5,611 bases of DNA from Gammaproteobacteria bacterium. Lineage in GTDB: Bacteria > Pseudomonadota > Gammaproteobacteria > Pseudomonadales > Pseudomonadaceae. Each line of letters starts with the position of its first letter. The first letter of the stretch is position 1. Location of the stretch: NCBI GenBank assembly GCA_012735335.1, contig JAAYHO010000338.1, positions 1-5,611 on the forward strand, given 5' to 3'. Of the stretch, positions 1-5,611 are shown piece by piece. The position numbers and the translations under genes are program-made. The notes under the pieces were generated by a model. The model was not told where the DNA came from and did not search any database. It worked only from the letters and a program-made list of their open reading frames with translations.

Positions 1-1361
1 CTGTCCGGGTCGAACCCGGCTTCGCGCAGGCGCTGGGCATCGGGGATGCGGTCGCTCCAGCGGTTGCAGCAGCGGGCCAGGGCATCCACCTGATCCGGCG
101 GCAGGCCGAGGGCCTTGCCGACATCGCGGATGGCGCCGGCGGCGTGGTAGCTGCTGACCACGGCGGCCAGTGCCGCGCGGCGGCGGCCATAGCGATTGAA
201 GATGTACTGGATGACCTCTTCCCGGCGCTCATGCTCGAAGTCCACGTCGATGTCCGGCGGTTCGTTGCGCTCGCGGGACAGGAAGCGTTCGAACAGCAGG
301 TTGGATCGGGCCGGGTCGATCTCGGTGATGCCCAGGGCAAAGCACACCGCCGAGTTGGCGGCCGAGCCACGGCCCTGGCAGAGGATGCCCTGCCCCCGAG
401 CGAAGCGGACGATGTCGTGCACGGTGAGGAAGTAGCTTTCGTATTCCAGTTCGCTGATCAGGGTCAGCTCCTTGTCGAGCTGGGCGCGCAGTTCGCTGGA
501 GATGCCCCGGGGCCAGCGCCAGGCGATGCCTTCCTCGGTGAAGTGGCGCAACCAGCTGGACGGGGTGTGGTCGGCGGGCACCAGCTCCCTGGGGTACTGG
601 TATTTCAGATCGCCCAGATCGAAGCGGCAGCGCCGGGCAATCTCCACTGTGGCCTGAAGCAGTGCCGGGGGATAGAGCCGGGCCAGCTGCTGCAGCGGAC
701 GCAGGTGTCGTTCGCCATTGGGGAACAGCCGGTGGCCGGCCTCTTCCAGCGTGCAGTGATGGCGGATGGCGGTCAGGGTGTCCTGCAGGGCCCGCCGGCC
801 CCGGGCGTGCATGTGCACATCGCCGCTGGCCACGGCGGGGATCGCCAGTTGGTCGGCCAGTTGCAGCAGCTGATCCAGTCTGCGGGCATCATCCGGACCG
901 TGGTGCAGCTCGACCGCAAGCCACAGCCGCTGATCAAAACGCGCCTTGAGCCATTCGCCGTGCTGCCTGTCCGGCTCCGGGTCGGGCAGCCAGAGCGCCA
1001 GCAGGCCGCTGGTGTCGGTTTCCAGATCGTCCCTGAGCAGTTGATAGCTGCCCTTCTCGGTGCGGCGGCGGGCATTGGTGATCAGTTGGCACAGGCGCTG
1101 GTAGCCGGTCTTGTCCTCGGCCAGCAGCACCAGCCTGGGGCCGGACTCCACCTGCATTTCGCTGCCGACAATCAGGGGGATGCCATGCGTCTTTGATGCC
1201 TCCCAGGCGCGGACTATGCCGGCCAGGGTGCACTCGTCGGTAATGGCCAGCGCCTGATAGCCGTGCTGGCGGGCGCGGGCGAACAACTCGTCGGCACTGG
1301 AGGCACCACGCTGGAAGCTGAAGTTGCTCAGGCAGTGCAGTTCGGCATAGGCGGCGCTCAT
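1..1361 (-). CDS. dnaE2: Error-prone DNA polymerase DnaE2 (ImuC), N-terminal 453 residues, cut by window edge
   Basis: This is a C-family DNA polymerase, the catalytic subunit of the ImuA-ImuB-DnaE2 translesion mutasome that copies past damaged bases after SOS induction. The first 453 residues are visible; the family is usually somewhat over 1000, so more than half lies beyond base 1. Residues about 4-200 form the PHP domain, with [14 protein letters not shown] (8-21), [10 protein letters not shown] (39-48), GSE (66-68) and SGDVHMH (179-185). The palm follows, with [14 protein letters not shown] (328-341) and PPDIDVDFE (368-376). D370 and D372 correspond to the first two catalytic aspartates of Pol III alpha; the third is off-window. 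The second His of the usual PHP HxH motif is Leu11, which I recall as typical of DnaE2. The ATG at 1361 overlaps the imuB stop in an ATGA, implying translational coupling. ITDEC and the SOS-cassette context argue for DnaE2 rather than replicative DnaE1. Confidence 0.96.
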   Translation of the reverse strand, partial: MSAAYAELHCLSNFSFQRGASSADELFARARQHGYQALAITDECTLAGIVRAWEASKTHGIPLIVGSEMQVESGPRLVLLAEDKTGYQRLCQLITNARRRTEKGSYQLLRDDLETDTSGLLALWLPDPEPDRQHGEWLKARFDQRLWLAVELHHGPDDARRLDQLLQLADQLAIPAVASGDVHMHARGRRALQDTLTAIRHHCTLEEAGHRLFPNGERHLRPLQQLARLYPPALLQATVEIARRCRFDLGDLKYQYPRELVPADHTPSSWLRHFTEEGIAWRWPRGISSELRAQLDKELTLISELEYESYFLTVHDIVRFARGQGILCQGRGSAANSAVCFALGITEIDPARSNLLFERFLSRERNEPPDIDVDFEHERREEVIQYIFNRYGRRRAALAAVVSSYHAAGAIRDVGKALGLPPDQVDALARCCNRWSDRIPDAQRLREAGFDPD

Positions 1362-2773
1362 GCGAACCAGCCCTGCAGCATGAAGGGGCCGCTGCCATCC
1401 ACCGCCTGCCAGACCCAGGCCAGCCGGCCATCGCGGGTGCGCACCACATAGTAATCCCGACGCTGATCTGCCCCATCCCACCAGCCGGACTCGATGCGCT
1501 CCGGCCCGGTCAGAATATCCGGCAGCAGATCATCCAGCGGTTGCGCCTGCGGCAGCAGCCAGCCGGGGCGGGGGCCGAGGTTCGCGACTGACTCGCCCAT
1601 GCCCTGCACTGCCGATCGCCAGCTGAGTTCAGGGCGATGATCAGCCTGGGCGGCCAGCCCATGCACCGCCTGGTCTCCCAGCCGGGCGCGCAACCGTTCG
1701 CGCAATTGCTCCCAGGGTTGGGTTGGTTGCGGGCGTTGGTCCAGCAGTTGCGCAGGTCTGGGAGTGAAGGCAGGCAGATCGGCAGCGTGCAGTTTCAGGG
1801 CCAGTACCGGGGCGGGCAGTTGCAGCTGCTCCAGGCGACTGCGGGCCACATCGAACAGCTGCTGGGCATCCCGTTCCGGGGTCAGCGGACCTATTGGCAG
1901 ACATGTATCGTCCAGCTGCCGGTGCTGCAGATAGAGGATGAAGCGCTGCACGCTGCAGTCCCGCCCGGCCAGAAAGGCGTGCAGATCACCAAGCAGACGG
2001 CGCAGCGGGAACAGCAATGCCTGATGGGAGTTGACCTCGAAATTGAACTCGATGCGGGCGCTGAACTCCTCTGCGGGCTGGTAACTGCCCAGTGCCTGGG
2101 GTTGCAGCCCCAGCAGACTGTCCAGATGCAACAACACCTCAGCTGGAAAGCGCCGGGCCAGGGTATCCCGGGGCAGCGCCAGCAGTTGCTTTACCTGGCG
2201 GATGCCCATGCGCCCCAGGCTGTTGACGACCTCAGCGGCCAGACCACAACGTTTGACCGGCAGTTGTTCTATATGAACGCGCAGCGCTGGGGTATCCGCC
2301 ACCGCCAGGCCGTCATGCACATTGGCCAGCGCCCGGGCGGCGGCCGGGTTGGGTGCGGCGACGATGCGGTGCTGGAAGCCCAGCTCCGTCAGCTCCTGGC
2401 GCAGCTGCTGCTCAAAACGCGGCCAGGGTCCGAACAGCCCCATGCTCGTCTCGATTTCCAGCAGCAAGGCTCGGGGGTAATCCAGACTGACATGGGAGCT
2501 GAAGCGGTAGGCCCAGGCGGCAAGAAAATGCTGCCAGTGCAGGATCTGCTGTTCGTCGTAATCGGCCACGGCAAAACCGCTGGCCAGGGTCTGGGCGGCG
2601 GTCAGGCTCATGCCCGGCTTCAGGCCAAGCTGGCGGGCCGCCGGGTTGAGTGCCCGGATCACCCGGCGCGGTATCGCTCCCGCTGCCAGAACCAGCGGCT
2701 GGTTATGATCCTCCCGGCCGCGCTGCACGCCATCCAGCGCCAGCTGCGTGAGCAATATGCAGGCCCAGCGCAT
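1358..2773 (-). CDS. imuB: ImuB, Y-family polymerase-like mutasome adaptor
   Basis: This 471-residue protein belongs to the catalytically inactive Y-family (DinB/UmuC-like) branch. ImuB is known as the hub of the mutasome: it binds the beta clamp, ImuA and DnaE2. The N-terminus [14 protein letters not shown] lacks the acidic residue Y-family polymerases carry at the end of the first beta strand. The region of the second catalytic motif reads [20 protein letters not shown] (101-120) rather than an SxDE motif. A helix-hairpin-helix-like stretch lies at about 181-210 and a little-finger-like domain at about 235-330. PRPAQLLDQ (338-346) lies where a clamp-binding peptide is expected but is a poor match. 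The C-terminal tail holds [12 protein letters not shown] (423-434) and [11 protein letters not shown] (439-449), typical of ImuB. The start lies 3 bases after the imuA stop, with a weak purine-rich ribosome site (GGGGTAGGG) spanning the imuA end. The stop overlaps dnaE2. Length is near the family norm. Confidence 0.95.
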   Translation of the reverse strand: MRWACILLTQLALDGVQRGREDHNQPLVLAAGAIPRRVIRALNPAARQLGLKPGMSLTAAQTLASGFAVADYDEQQILHWQHFLAAWAYRFSSHVSLDYPRALLLEIETSMGLFGPWPRFEQQLRQELTELGFQHRIVAAPNPAAARALANVHDGLAVADTPALRVHIEQLPVKRCGLAAEVVNSLGRMGIRQVKQLLALPRDTLARRFPAEVLLHLDSLLGLQPQALGSYQPAEEFSARIEFNFEVNSHQALLFPLRRLLGDLHAFLAGRDCSVQRFILYLQHRQLDDTCLPIGPLTPERDAQQLFDVARSRLEQLQLPAPVLALKLHAADLPAFTPRPAQLLDQRPQPTQPWEQLRERLRARLGDQAVHGLAAQADHRPELSWRSAVQGMGESVANLGPRPGWLLPQAQPLDDLLPDILTGPERIESGWWDGADQRRDYYVVRTRDGRLAWVWQAVDGSGPFMLQGWFA

Positions 2774-2776
2774 GCC

Positions 2777-3388
2777 CTACCCCAGCGCTACCGGTCGGGC
2801 AGCGGGCAGAGCTCCGCGGCTTTTCAGTACCCGCACCTGACGCGGCCAGGCATCCACCGCCAGTCGCAGCGCGGCGGGAGATGGGTTGGCGGCTGCATAC
2901 ATTGAGCGACAGACAAAACCAAGCGTCTGCCCGGTGGCAGCGGCCAGTTGCAGGCGGCGCAGACCCCGGTCATCAATGCGACCGGGCCAGCAGAGTACCG
3001 CTGCACAACTGCCGGAGCGCAGGCATTGCTCGGCAGCCCACTGGGCTTGCTGTTCCGGTGCGTCGATCAAGGTCAGCCAACGCAGATCGACCCCGGCCTG
3101 CAACCAGGCGTGGGCGTAGGCAATGAACGGCGGCGCGATCAGCACCACCCGCTCCTGCGCACGGGTCAGTCGGGCCAGAGTTGGCCACAGCAATTGCAGT
3201 TCACCGCTGCCAGGAGCGGTCAGCAGGATCTCGCTGAGCGCCGCCTCCGGCCAGCCCCCGCCGGGCAACAGAGCATCCAGCGCAGCGTGGCCAGTCGGGT
3301 GCCTGGCAGCCGCCGCCTGCTGCCCCGCACCCTTCCAGACCCGGCGCTGTTGCAACAGGGCATCGAGGGAAACCACGGCAGCACTCAT
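2777..3388 (-). CDS. imuA: ImuA, RecA-like accessory protein of the translesion mutasome
   Basis: This 203-residue ImuA (also annotated SulA-like or SulA2 in pseudomonads) is the first gene of the SOS mutagenesis operon. Known ImuA proteins have a RecA-like fold, bind ImuB and support DnaE2-dependent synthesis. RecA-like features are PTGHAALDALLPGGGWP (31-47), a P-loop position reading APGSGELQL (59-67), and AGVDLRWLTLIDAPEQQAQW (98-117), which resembles the RecA stretch after its catalytic Glu. The nucleotide site looks broken: there is no Lys-Thr in the P-loop position, the Glu-containing strand reads VVLIAPPFIAY, and the Walker B strand reads AAVLCWP without Asp. Non-ATPase status is inferred. 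ATG 3388 is the first in-frame ATG after an in-frame stop at 3469-3467, and GGAG (3400-3397) lies 8 bases upstream of it. The gene sits about 90 bases downstream of a LexA box. Despite the SulA2 name, nothing here points to division inhibition. Confidence 0.94.
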   Translation of the reverse strand: MSAAVVSLDALLQQRRVWKGAGQQAAAARHPTGHAALDALLPGGGWPEAALSEILLTAPGSGELQLLWPTLARLTRAQERVVLIAPPFIAYAHAWLQAGVDLRWLTLIDAPEQQAQWAAEQCLRSGSCAAVLCWPGRIDDRGLRRLQLAAATGQTLGFVCRSMYAAANPSPAALRLAVDAWPRQVRVLKSRGALPAARPVALG

Positions 3389-3469
3389 GGCTGCTGCTCC
3401 GGCTGGCGGGCAGGTGGTGCCTGATGGTGGTGAAGTGGATGAGTGGGCATGCTGGACACCAAACCATTA

Positions 3470-3485
3470 CTGTATAGACATACAG
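3470..3485 (-). promoter_or_regulatory. LexA (SOS) operator of imuA-imuB-dnaE2
   Basis: CTGTATAGACATACAG is a perfect palindrome with 6-base arms (CTGTAT/ATACAG) around AGAC. It fits the gammaproteobacterial LexA consensus CTG-N10-CAG and also has the flanking TA on the left. It overlaps the end of the predicted -10 box and covers the expected transcription start, so bound LexA should block the promoter. Its centre is about 90 bases upstream of the imuA start codon. No other gene lies between it and imuA, so it most likely controls the whole three-gene operon. Confidence 0.93.
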
Positions 3486-3512
3486 CTTATTAGCTTGATA
3501 TGGGCTGGTCAA
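3484..3512 (-). promoter_or_regulatory. Predicted sigma70 promoter of the imu operon
   Basis: Read on the minus strand, a -35 box TTGACC (3512-3507, five of six consensus bases) is followed after 17 bases by TAAGCT (3489-3484, three of six). The weak -10 and good -35 at ideal spacing would start transcription near 3477, in the centre of the LexA box, leaving a leader of about 90 bases before imuA. The exact -10 is uncertain: TATACA, part of the LexA box, is an alternative -10 without a clear partner -35. The location fits an SOS promoter well. Confidence 0.6.
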
Positions 3513-3552
3513 TGGTTGTCGAGCGAAGGGGAGATGAGTGGCGGAGAGGGCC

Positions 3553-3590
3553 ATGGATTGCCGCGTCGCTGCGCGACTCGCAATGACGGA
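3553..3590 (-). repeat. Palindromic extragenic repeat, 'GTCATTGCGAG' type
   Basis: On the minus strand the unit begins CCGTCATTGCGAGTCGCGC and ends CGACGCGGCAATCCAT. The outer arms ATTGC/GCAAT (3557-3561 and 3580-3584) and inner arms GTCGC/GCGAC form an imperfect hairpin with a small TGC loop. From memory, short repeats that open with GTCATTGCGAG and close with GCAATCC are dispersed through intergenic regions of many proteobacteria. The match to that general pattern is by eye. Its role is unknown; it could be a MITE or REP-like element. Confidence 0.65.
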
Positions 3591-3612
3591 CGGGGGATTT
3601 CAGGTGGATGAA

Positions 3613-3634
3613 GTGTCGAGTTCCATCTCGACAC
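3613..3634 (+). repeat. Hairpin A of an inverted hairpin pair
   Basis: A perfect 8-base stem, GTGTCGAG (3613-3620) pairing with CTCGACAC (3627-3634), encloses the 6-base loop TTCCAT. No run of T follows on either strand, so it is not a typical intrinsic terminator. It matches the reverse complement of hairpin B (3685-3702) across the loop and most of the stem, so it appears to be one half of a two-hairpin repeat. Confidence 0.75.
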
Positions 3635-3684
3635 AGGGGCGTGCAACAGCCTCCAGGGGTCAGGCTGAAACCCAACCCCAAATT

Positions 3685-3702
3685 GCCGGGATGGAACCCG
3701 GC
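3685..3702 (-). repeat. Hairpin B of the inverted pair, just after the cvfB-like stop
   Basis: A perfect 6-base GC-rich stem, GCCGGG (3685-3690) with CCCGGC (3697-3702), encloses ATGGAA, the reverse complement of the loop of hairpin A. On the minus strand it begins 8 bases after the cvfB-like stop codon and is followed by AATTTGGGG. It could therefore also slow or end transcription of that gene, but the T-run is too poor to call an intrinsic terminator with confidence. Confidence 0.7.
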
Positions 3703-3710
3703 ACTCCAGT

Positions 3711-4550
3711 TCACTCCACCAGCTCGATATGCTCCGGATGAATGCGGATCAGGCCCTGTTTGTACAGACCACCGATGGCTTTCTTGAAATTGCCCTTGCT
3801 GACACCGAATTCCGTGGCGATCAGTTGGGCTGGGCTCTTGTCGCTGAGGGGCAGGTTGCCGCCCTGTTCGCTCAGGCGGGTGAGAATCTGTTGTTCCAGG
3901 TCGCTGGCGGCATGGCGGCCGATGGGCTGCAGGCTGAGGTTGAGCTTGCCGTCCGGGCGGATTTCGCGGATGTAGCCTTTTTCACGTATGCCCCGACGCA
4001 GGAACTTGAAGGCTTCGTTCTTGTGGATCAGACCCCAGTGGGCTTCGTTGATGATCGCCTTGAAGCCCAGATCGGTGGTTTCCACCACCAGCAGATCCAC
4101 TTCCTGACCGACCGTGTAGCGTGCCGGTTTCTGGTCCAGGTACCGGTCCAGCCGGGCAGTGGCCACCAGGCGTTTGCTGTGTTTGTCCAGATAGACGTGC
4201 ACCACGCAGTAGTCACCGATCTGCAGCGGGCGCTTTTCTTCCGAGTGGGGCAGCAGCAGGTCCTTGGGCAGGCCCCAGTCGAGAAACAGGCCAGTGCGGT
4301 TGATATCCACCACCTTGAGACTGGCGAAACCGCCGACCATGACCTTGGGCGTGAGGGTGGTGGCAATCAGGCGGTCGTCGCTGTCGAAGTAGACGAAGAC
4401 GTTCAGCCAGTCGCCCTCCTCGCTCGGCGTGTCCTTGGGGATATAGCGTCTGGGCAGGAGAATCTCCCCTTCCAGGCCGCCATCCAGATACAGACCGAAA
4501 TCCGTATGCTTGACCACTTCCAGCGTGTTCATTCGTCCAATCAGTGCCAT
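3711..4550 (-). CDS. cvfB: CvfB/YitL-family S1-domain RNA-binding protein
   Basis: This 279-residue protein fits the CvfB (YitL) family in length and layout: tandem S1-like beta-barrels then a winged helix. CvfB of Staphylococcus aureus binds RNA and affects virulence gene expression; the role in gammaproteobacteria is not well defined. Three S1-like modules are suggested at about 3-65 (VVKHTDFGLYLDGGLEGEILLP), 70-133 (VVDINRTGLFLDWGLPKDLLLP) and 145-208 (VDLLVVETTDLGFKAII, then HWGLIHKNE). The C-terminal part, about 215-279, contains FGVSKGNFKKAIGGLYKQGL, a helix-turn-helix-like segment that probably explains why homologues are sometimes labelled GntR-type regulators. The protein is probably cytoplasmic, with no signal peptide or membrane segment. 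ATG 4550 is supported by AGGTG (4560-4556) five bases upstream. It has its own predicted promoter and is separated from the imu operon by 322 bases, so it is probably expressed independently of SOS control. Confidence 0.9.
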   Translation of the reverse strand: MALIGRMNTLEVVKHTDFGLYLDGGLEGEILLPRRYIPKDTPSEEGDWLNVFVYFDSDDRLIATTLTPKVMVGGFASLKVVDINRTGLFLDWGLPKDLLLPHSEEKRPLQIGDYCVVHVYLDKHSKRLVATARLDRYLDQKPARYTVGQEVDLLVVETTDLGFKAIINEAHWGLIHKNEAFKFLRRGIREKGYIREIRPDGKLNLSLQPIGRHAASDLEQQILTRLSEQGGNLPLSDKSPAQLIATEFGVSKGNFKKAIGGLYKQGLIRIHPEHIELVE

Positions 4551-4594
4551 ACCATCACCTGTCTGTCTGACCCGGCCGCACCGGAGAGGGCGCC

Positions 4595-4623
4595 AGTATA
4601 TAGAGCGCGCCCCGGCAGACCAA
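4595..4623 (-). promoter_or_regulatory. Predicted sigma70 promoter of the cvfB-like gene
   Basis: On the minus strand TTGGTC (4623-4618, three of six consensus bases) and TATACT (4600-4595, five of six) are separated by 17 bases. Transcription would start near 4588, giving a leader of roughly 38 bases that carries the AGGTG ribosome site. The element lies in the 83-base gap after the EAL gene, which suggests the two genes are separately transcribed. No operator-like palindrome is visible around it. Confidence 0.6.
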
Positions 4624-4633
4624 TCACCGCAGC

Positions 4634-5611
4634 TCAGTCACTGCGCGATGGGTTCTGTCGGATCAGCTCGCACAGCGCCGCCTCGCTCACCGCCGGGCTG
4701 AACAGATAGCCCTGGTAGGCATGGCAGCCCTGCTGCTCCAGAAAAGCCAACTGCTCGGCGGTTTCCACCCCTTCGGCAATCAGCTGCATATCCAGACTGC
4801 GACCCATGGCGATGATCGCGCGGATGATTTCCGCATCCTGACTGTCCCCTGTGCAATCACGAACAAAGGACTGGTCAATCTTCAACTGATCCACCGGCAG
4901 ACGCTTGAGGTAGCTGAGAGAGGAATAGCCGGTGCCGAAGTCATCAATGGCGAAGCTGATACCCATCTTGCGCAGCTCGTGCATCTTCGCCACCGTATCG
5001 TTGATATCGTGGATGACGACACTTTCGGTGATTTCCAGCTGCAGGCACTGGCTGGGGATCTGCCACGCGTTGATCGCCGCCGCCACCCGCGCCACAAAGT
5101 CGGTCTGGCGGAACTGCCGGGGGCTGATGTTGATGCTGAGGCTGAACTGCTCGGCATCGACCAGTTGCTGCTGCAGCAATCGGGCGACAACTCCGCAGGC
5201 TTCGTCCAGCACCCAGTAGCCAACGTCGAGAATCATGCCGCTGTCTTCCAGCACATGCATGAAGCTGGCAGGACCAATCAGCCCCTGCTGCGGATGCTGC
5301 CAGCGCAGCAGCGCCTCGGCGCCAAGCATCCGCTGCTCCCGGGTATCCAGCTGCGGCTGGTAATGCAGTCGGAAGGCGCCGCTGTGCAAGGCATGGCGCA
5401 AGTCCGCTTCCAGCTGCAGGCGCTGGCTGACGTCCACCTGCATCTGCCGCTCGAAGAAGCCGATGCCATTGCGGCCACTGGCCTTGACCCCATGCAGGGC
5501 AGTATCGGCGTGCTTGAGCAGATCCTCCGGGGTGCTGCCGTGCTCCCCGGACAAGGCAATGCCGATGCTGCAATTGAGCTGCAGGCTGTGCCCTTCCATA
5601 TGCATGGGTGC
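4634..5611 (-). CDS. GGDEF-EAL c-di-GMP phosphodiesterase, C-terminal 325 residues
   Basis: The reading frame is open to the right edge, so the N-terminus and GGDEF motif are off-window; the Met codon at 5605 is internal, not a start. Visible residues 1 to about 54 are the end of a GGDEF domain (LNCSIGIALSGEHG, then DLLKHADTALHGVKASGRNG). Residues about 65-318 form a full EAL domain, which hydrolyses cyclic di-GMP to pGpG. Key residues are present: E99 in GAEALLRW, N161 in SINISPRQF, E193 and E196 in LEITES, D223-D224 in AIDDFGTGYSS, K244 in LKID, E280 in AEGVET and Q300 in YQGYLF. An active phosphodiesterase is therefore expected; whether the GGDEF part is active cannot be judged. Sensor or membrane domains, if any, lie upstream of the window. 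The stop is 83 bases before the cvfB-like start. Confidence 0.94.
   Translation of the reverse strand, partial: APMHMEGHSLQLNCSIGIALSGEHGSTPEDLLKHADTALHGVKASGRNGIGFFERQMQVDVSQRLQLEADLRHALHSGAFRLHYQPQLDTREQRMLGAEALLRWQHPQQGLIGPASFMHVLEDSGMILDVGYWVLDEACGVVARLLQQQLVDAEQFSLSINISPRQFRQTDFVARVAAAINAWQIPSQCLQLEITESVVIHDINDTVAKMHELRKMGISFAIDDFGTGYSSLSYLKRLPVDQLKIDQSFVRDCTGDSQDAEIIRAIIAMGRSLDMQLIAEGVETAEQLAFLEQQGCHAYQGYLFSPAVSEAALCELIRQNPSRSD

Larger units (their letters stand above)
3389..3710. other. 322-base intergenic region with repeats and imu control sites
   Basis: No convincing gene lies between the cvfB-like stop and imuA. Reading on the minus strand, the stretch holds a hairpin starting 8 bases after the cvfB-like stop, a second hairpin in opposite orientation, a GTCATTGCGAG-type palindromic repeat, about 40 bases with no recognised element, then the imu promoter, LexA box and leader. 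Open frames crossing this region are shadows with no ribosome site or family resemblance. There is no lexA2 gene here, although some pseudomonads carry one just upstream of imuA. Confidence 0.8.

Noticed and set aside
144..1196. Long open frame of 350 codons on the plus strand
   Set aside because: It lies entirely antisense to dnaE2, whose PHP and palm motifs are unmistakable. Its composition is a GC-rich shadow with no family resemblance.
1637..2905. Open frame of 422 codons on the plus strand
   Set aside because: It is antisense to imuB and the end of imuA. Its Gln/Gly-rich translation shows no domain, and both minus-strand genes are well supported.
3413..3432. Direct repeat GGTGGTG (3413-3419 and 3426-3432) in the imuA leader
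   Set aside because: Only 7 bases, low complexity and present twice; expected by chance in GC-rich DNA.
3201..3554. Minus-strand open frame starting upstream of imuA and crossing the LexA box
   Set aside because: Its start lies upstream of the imu promoter, it is in a different frame from ImuA, and it overlaps the well supported imuA for most of its length.
3123..3611. Plus-strand open frame spanning the end of imuA and the intergenic repeats
   Set aside because: It runs through the LexA site and the palindromic repeat, with no ribosome site and no recognisable protein family.
3553..3702. CRISPR array or insertion sequence in the repeat-bearing gap
   Set aside because: There are no regularly spaced direct repeats and no transposase, and the repeats are of two unrelated kinds.
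4572..4584. CCGG-CCGG small hairpin in the cvfB-like leader
   Set aside because: The stem is only 4 bases in a very GC-rich stretch, and it matches no riboswitch or known leader element.
3729..4709. Open frame of 326 codons on the plus strand
   Set aside because: It is antisense to the cvfB-like gene and crosses into the EAL gene. It is a shadow of the S1-domain protein.

Overview
The window looks like chromosome from a GC-rich gammaproteobacterium, most likely in the Pseudomonas group (Pseudomonas, Stutzerimonas or Halopseudomonas type). That placement rests on the wording of the DnaE2, ImuB and ImuA proteins as I remember those families, and on a gammaproteobacterial-type LexA box. It is not a database result, and the genus is uncertain. 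All real genes lie on the minus strand, so transcription runs from the high-coordinate end to the low end.

From right to left: (1) 5611-4634 is the C-terminal part of a c-di-GMP signalling protein, with the tail of a GGDEF domain and a complete EAL domain whose active-site residues are all visible. (2) 4633-4551 is a short gap with a good sigma70-type promoter. (3) 4550-3711 is a CvfB/YitL-type protein with S1-like RNA-binding domains and a C-terminal winged helix. (4) 3710-3389 is a 322-base gene-free stretch. It contains two mirror-oriented hairpins with the same loop sequence, a separate palindromic repeat of the 'GTCATTGCGAG' type, and the promoter and LexA operator of the next operon. 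(5) 3388-1 is the imuA-imuB-dnaE2 (imuC) mutagenesis cassette. Its genes are tightly packed: 3 bases separate imuA and imuB, and an ATGA overlap joins imuB and dnaE2. dnaE2 runs off the left edge after 453 codons.

The three imu genes form one SOS-controlled unit. DNA damage relieves LexA repression at the perfect 16-base palindrome 3470-3485. ImuA and ImuB are non-catalytic relatives of RecA and Y-family polymerases and act as accessory and clamp adaptors. DnaE2 is the polymerase that performs error-prone synthesis across lesions. The CvfB-like gene and the EAL gene appear to be separate transcription units that happen to lie upstream.

I saw no new multi-gene system. The least explained part of the window is the intergenic repeat structure at 3553-3702, especially the hairpin pair whose stems differ by compensating base-pair changes around an unchanged loop.
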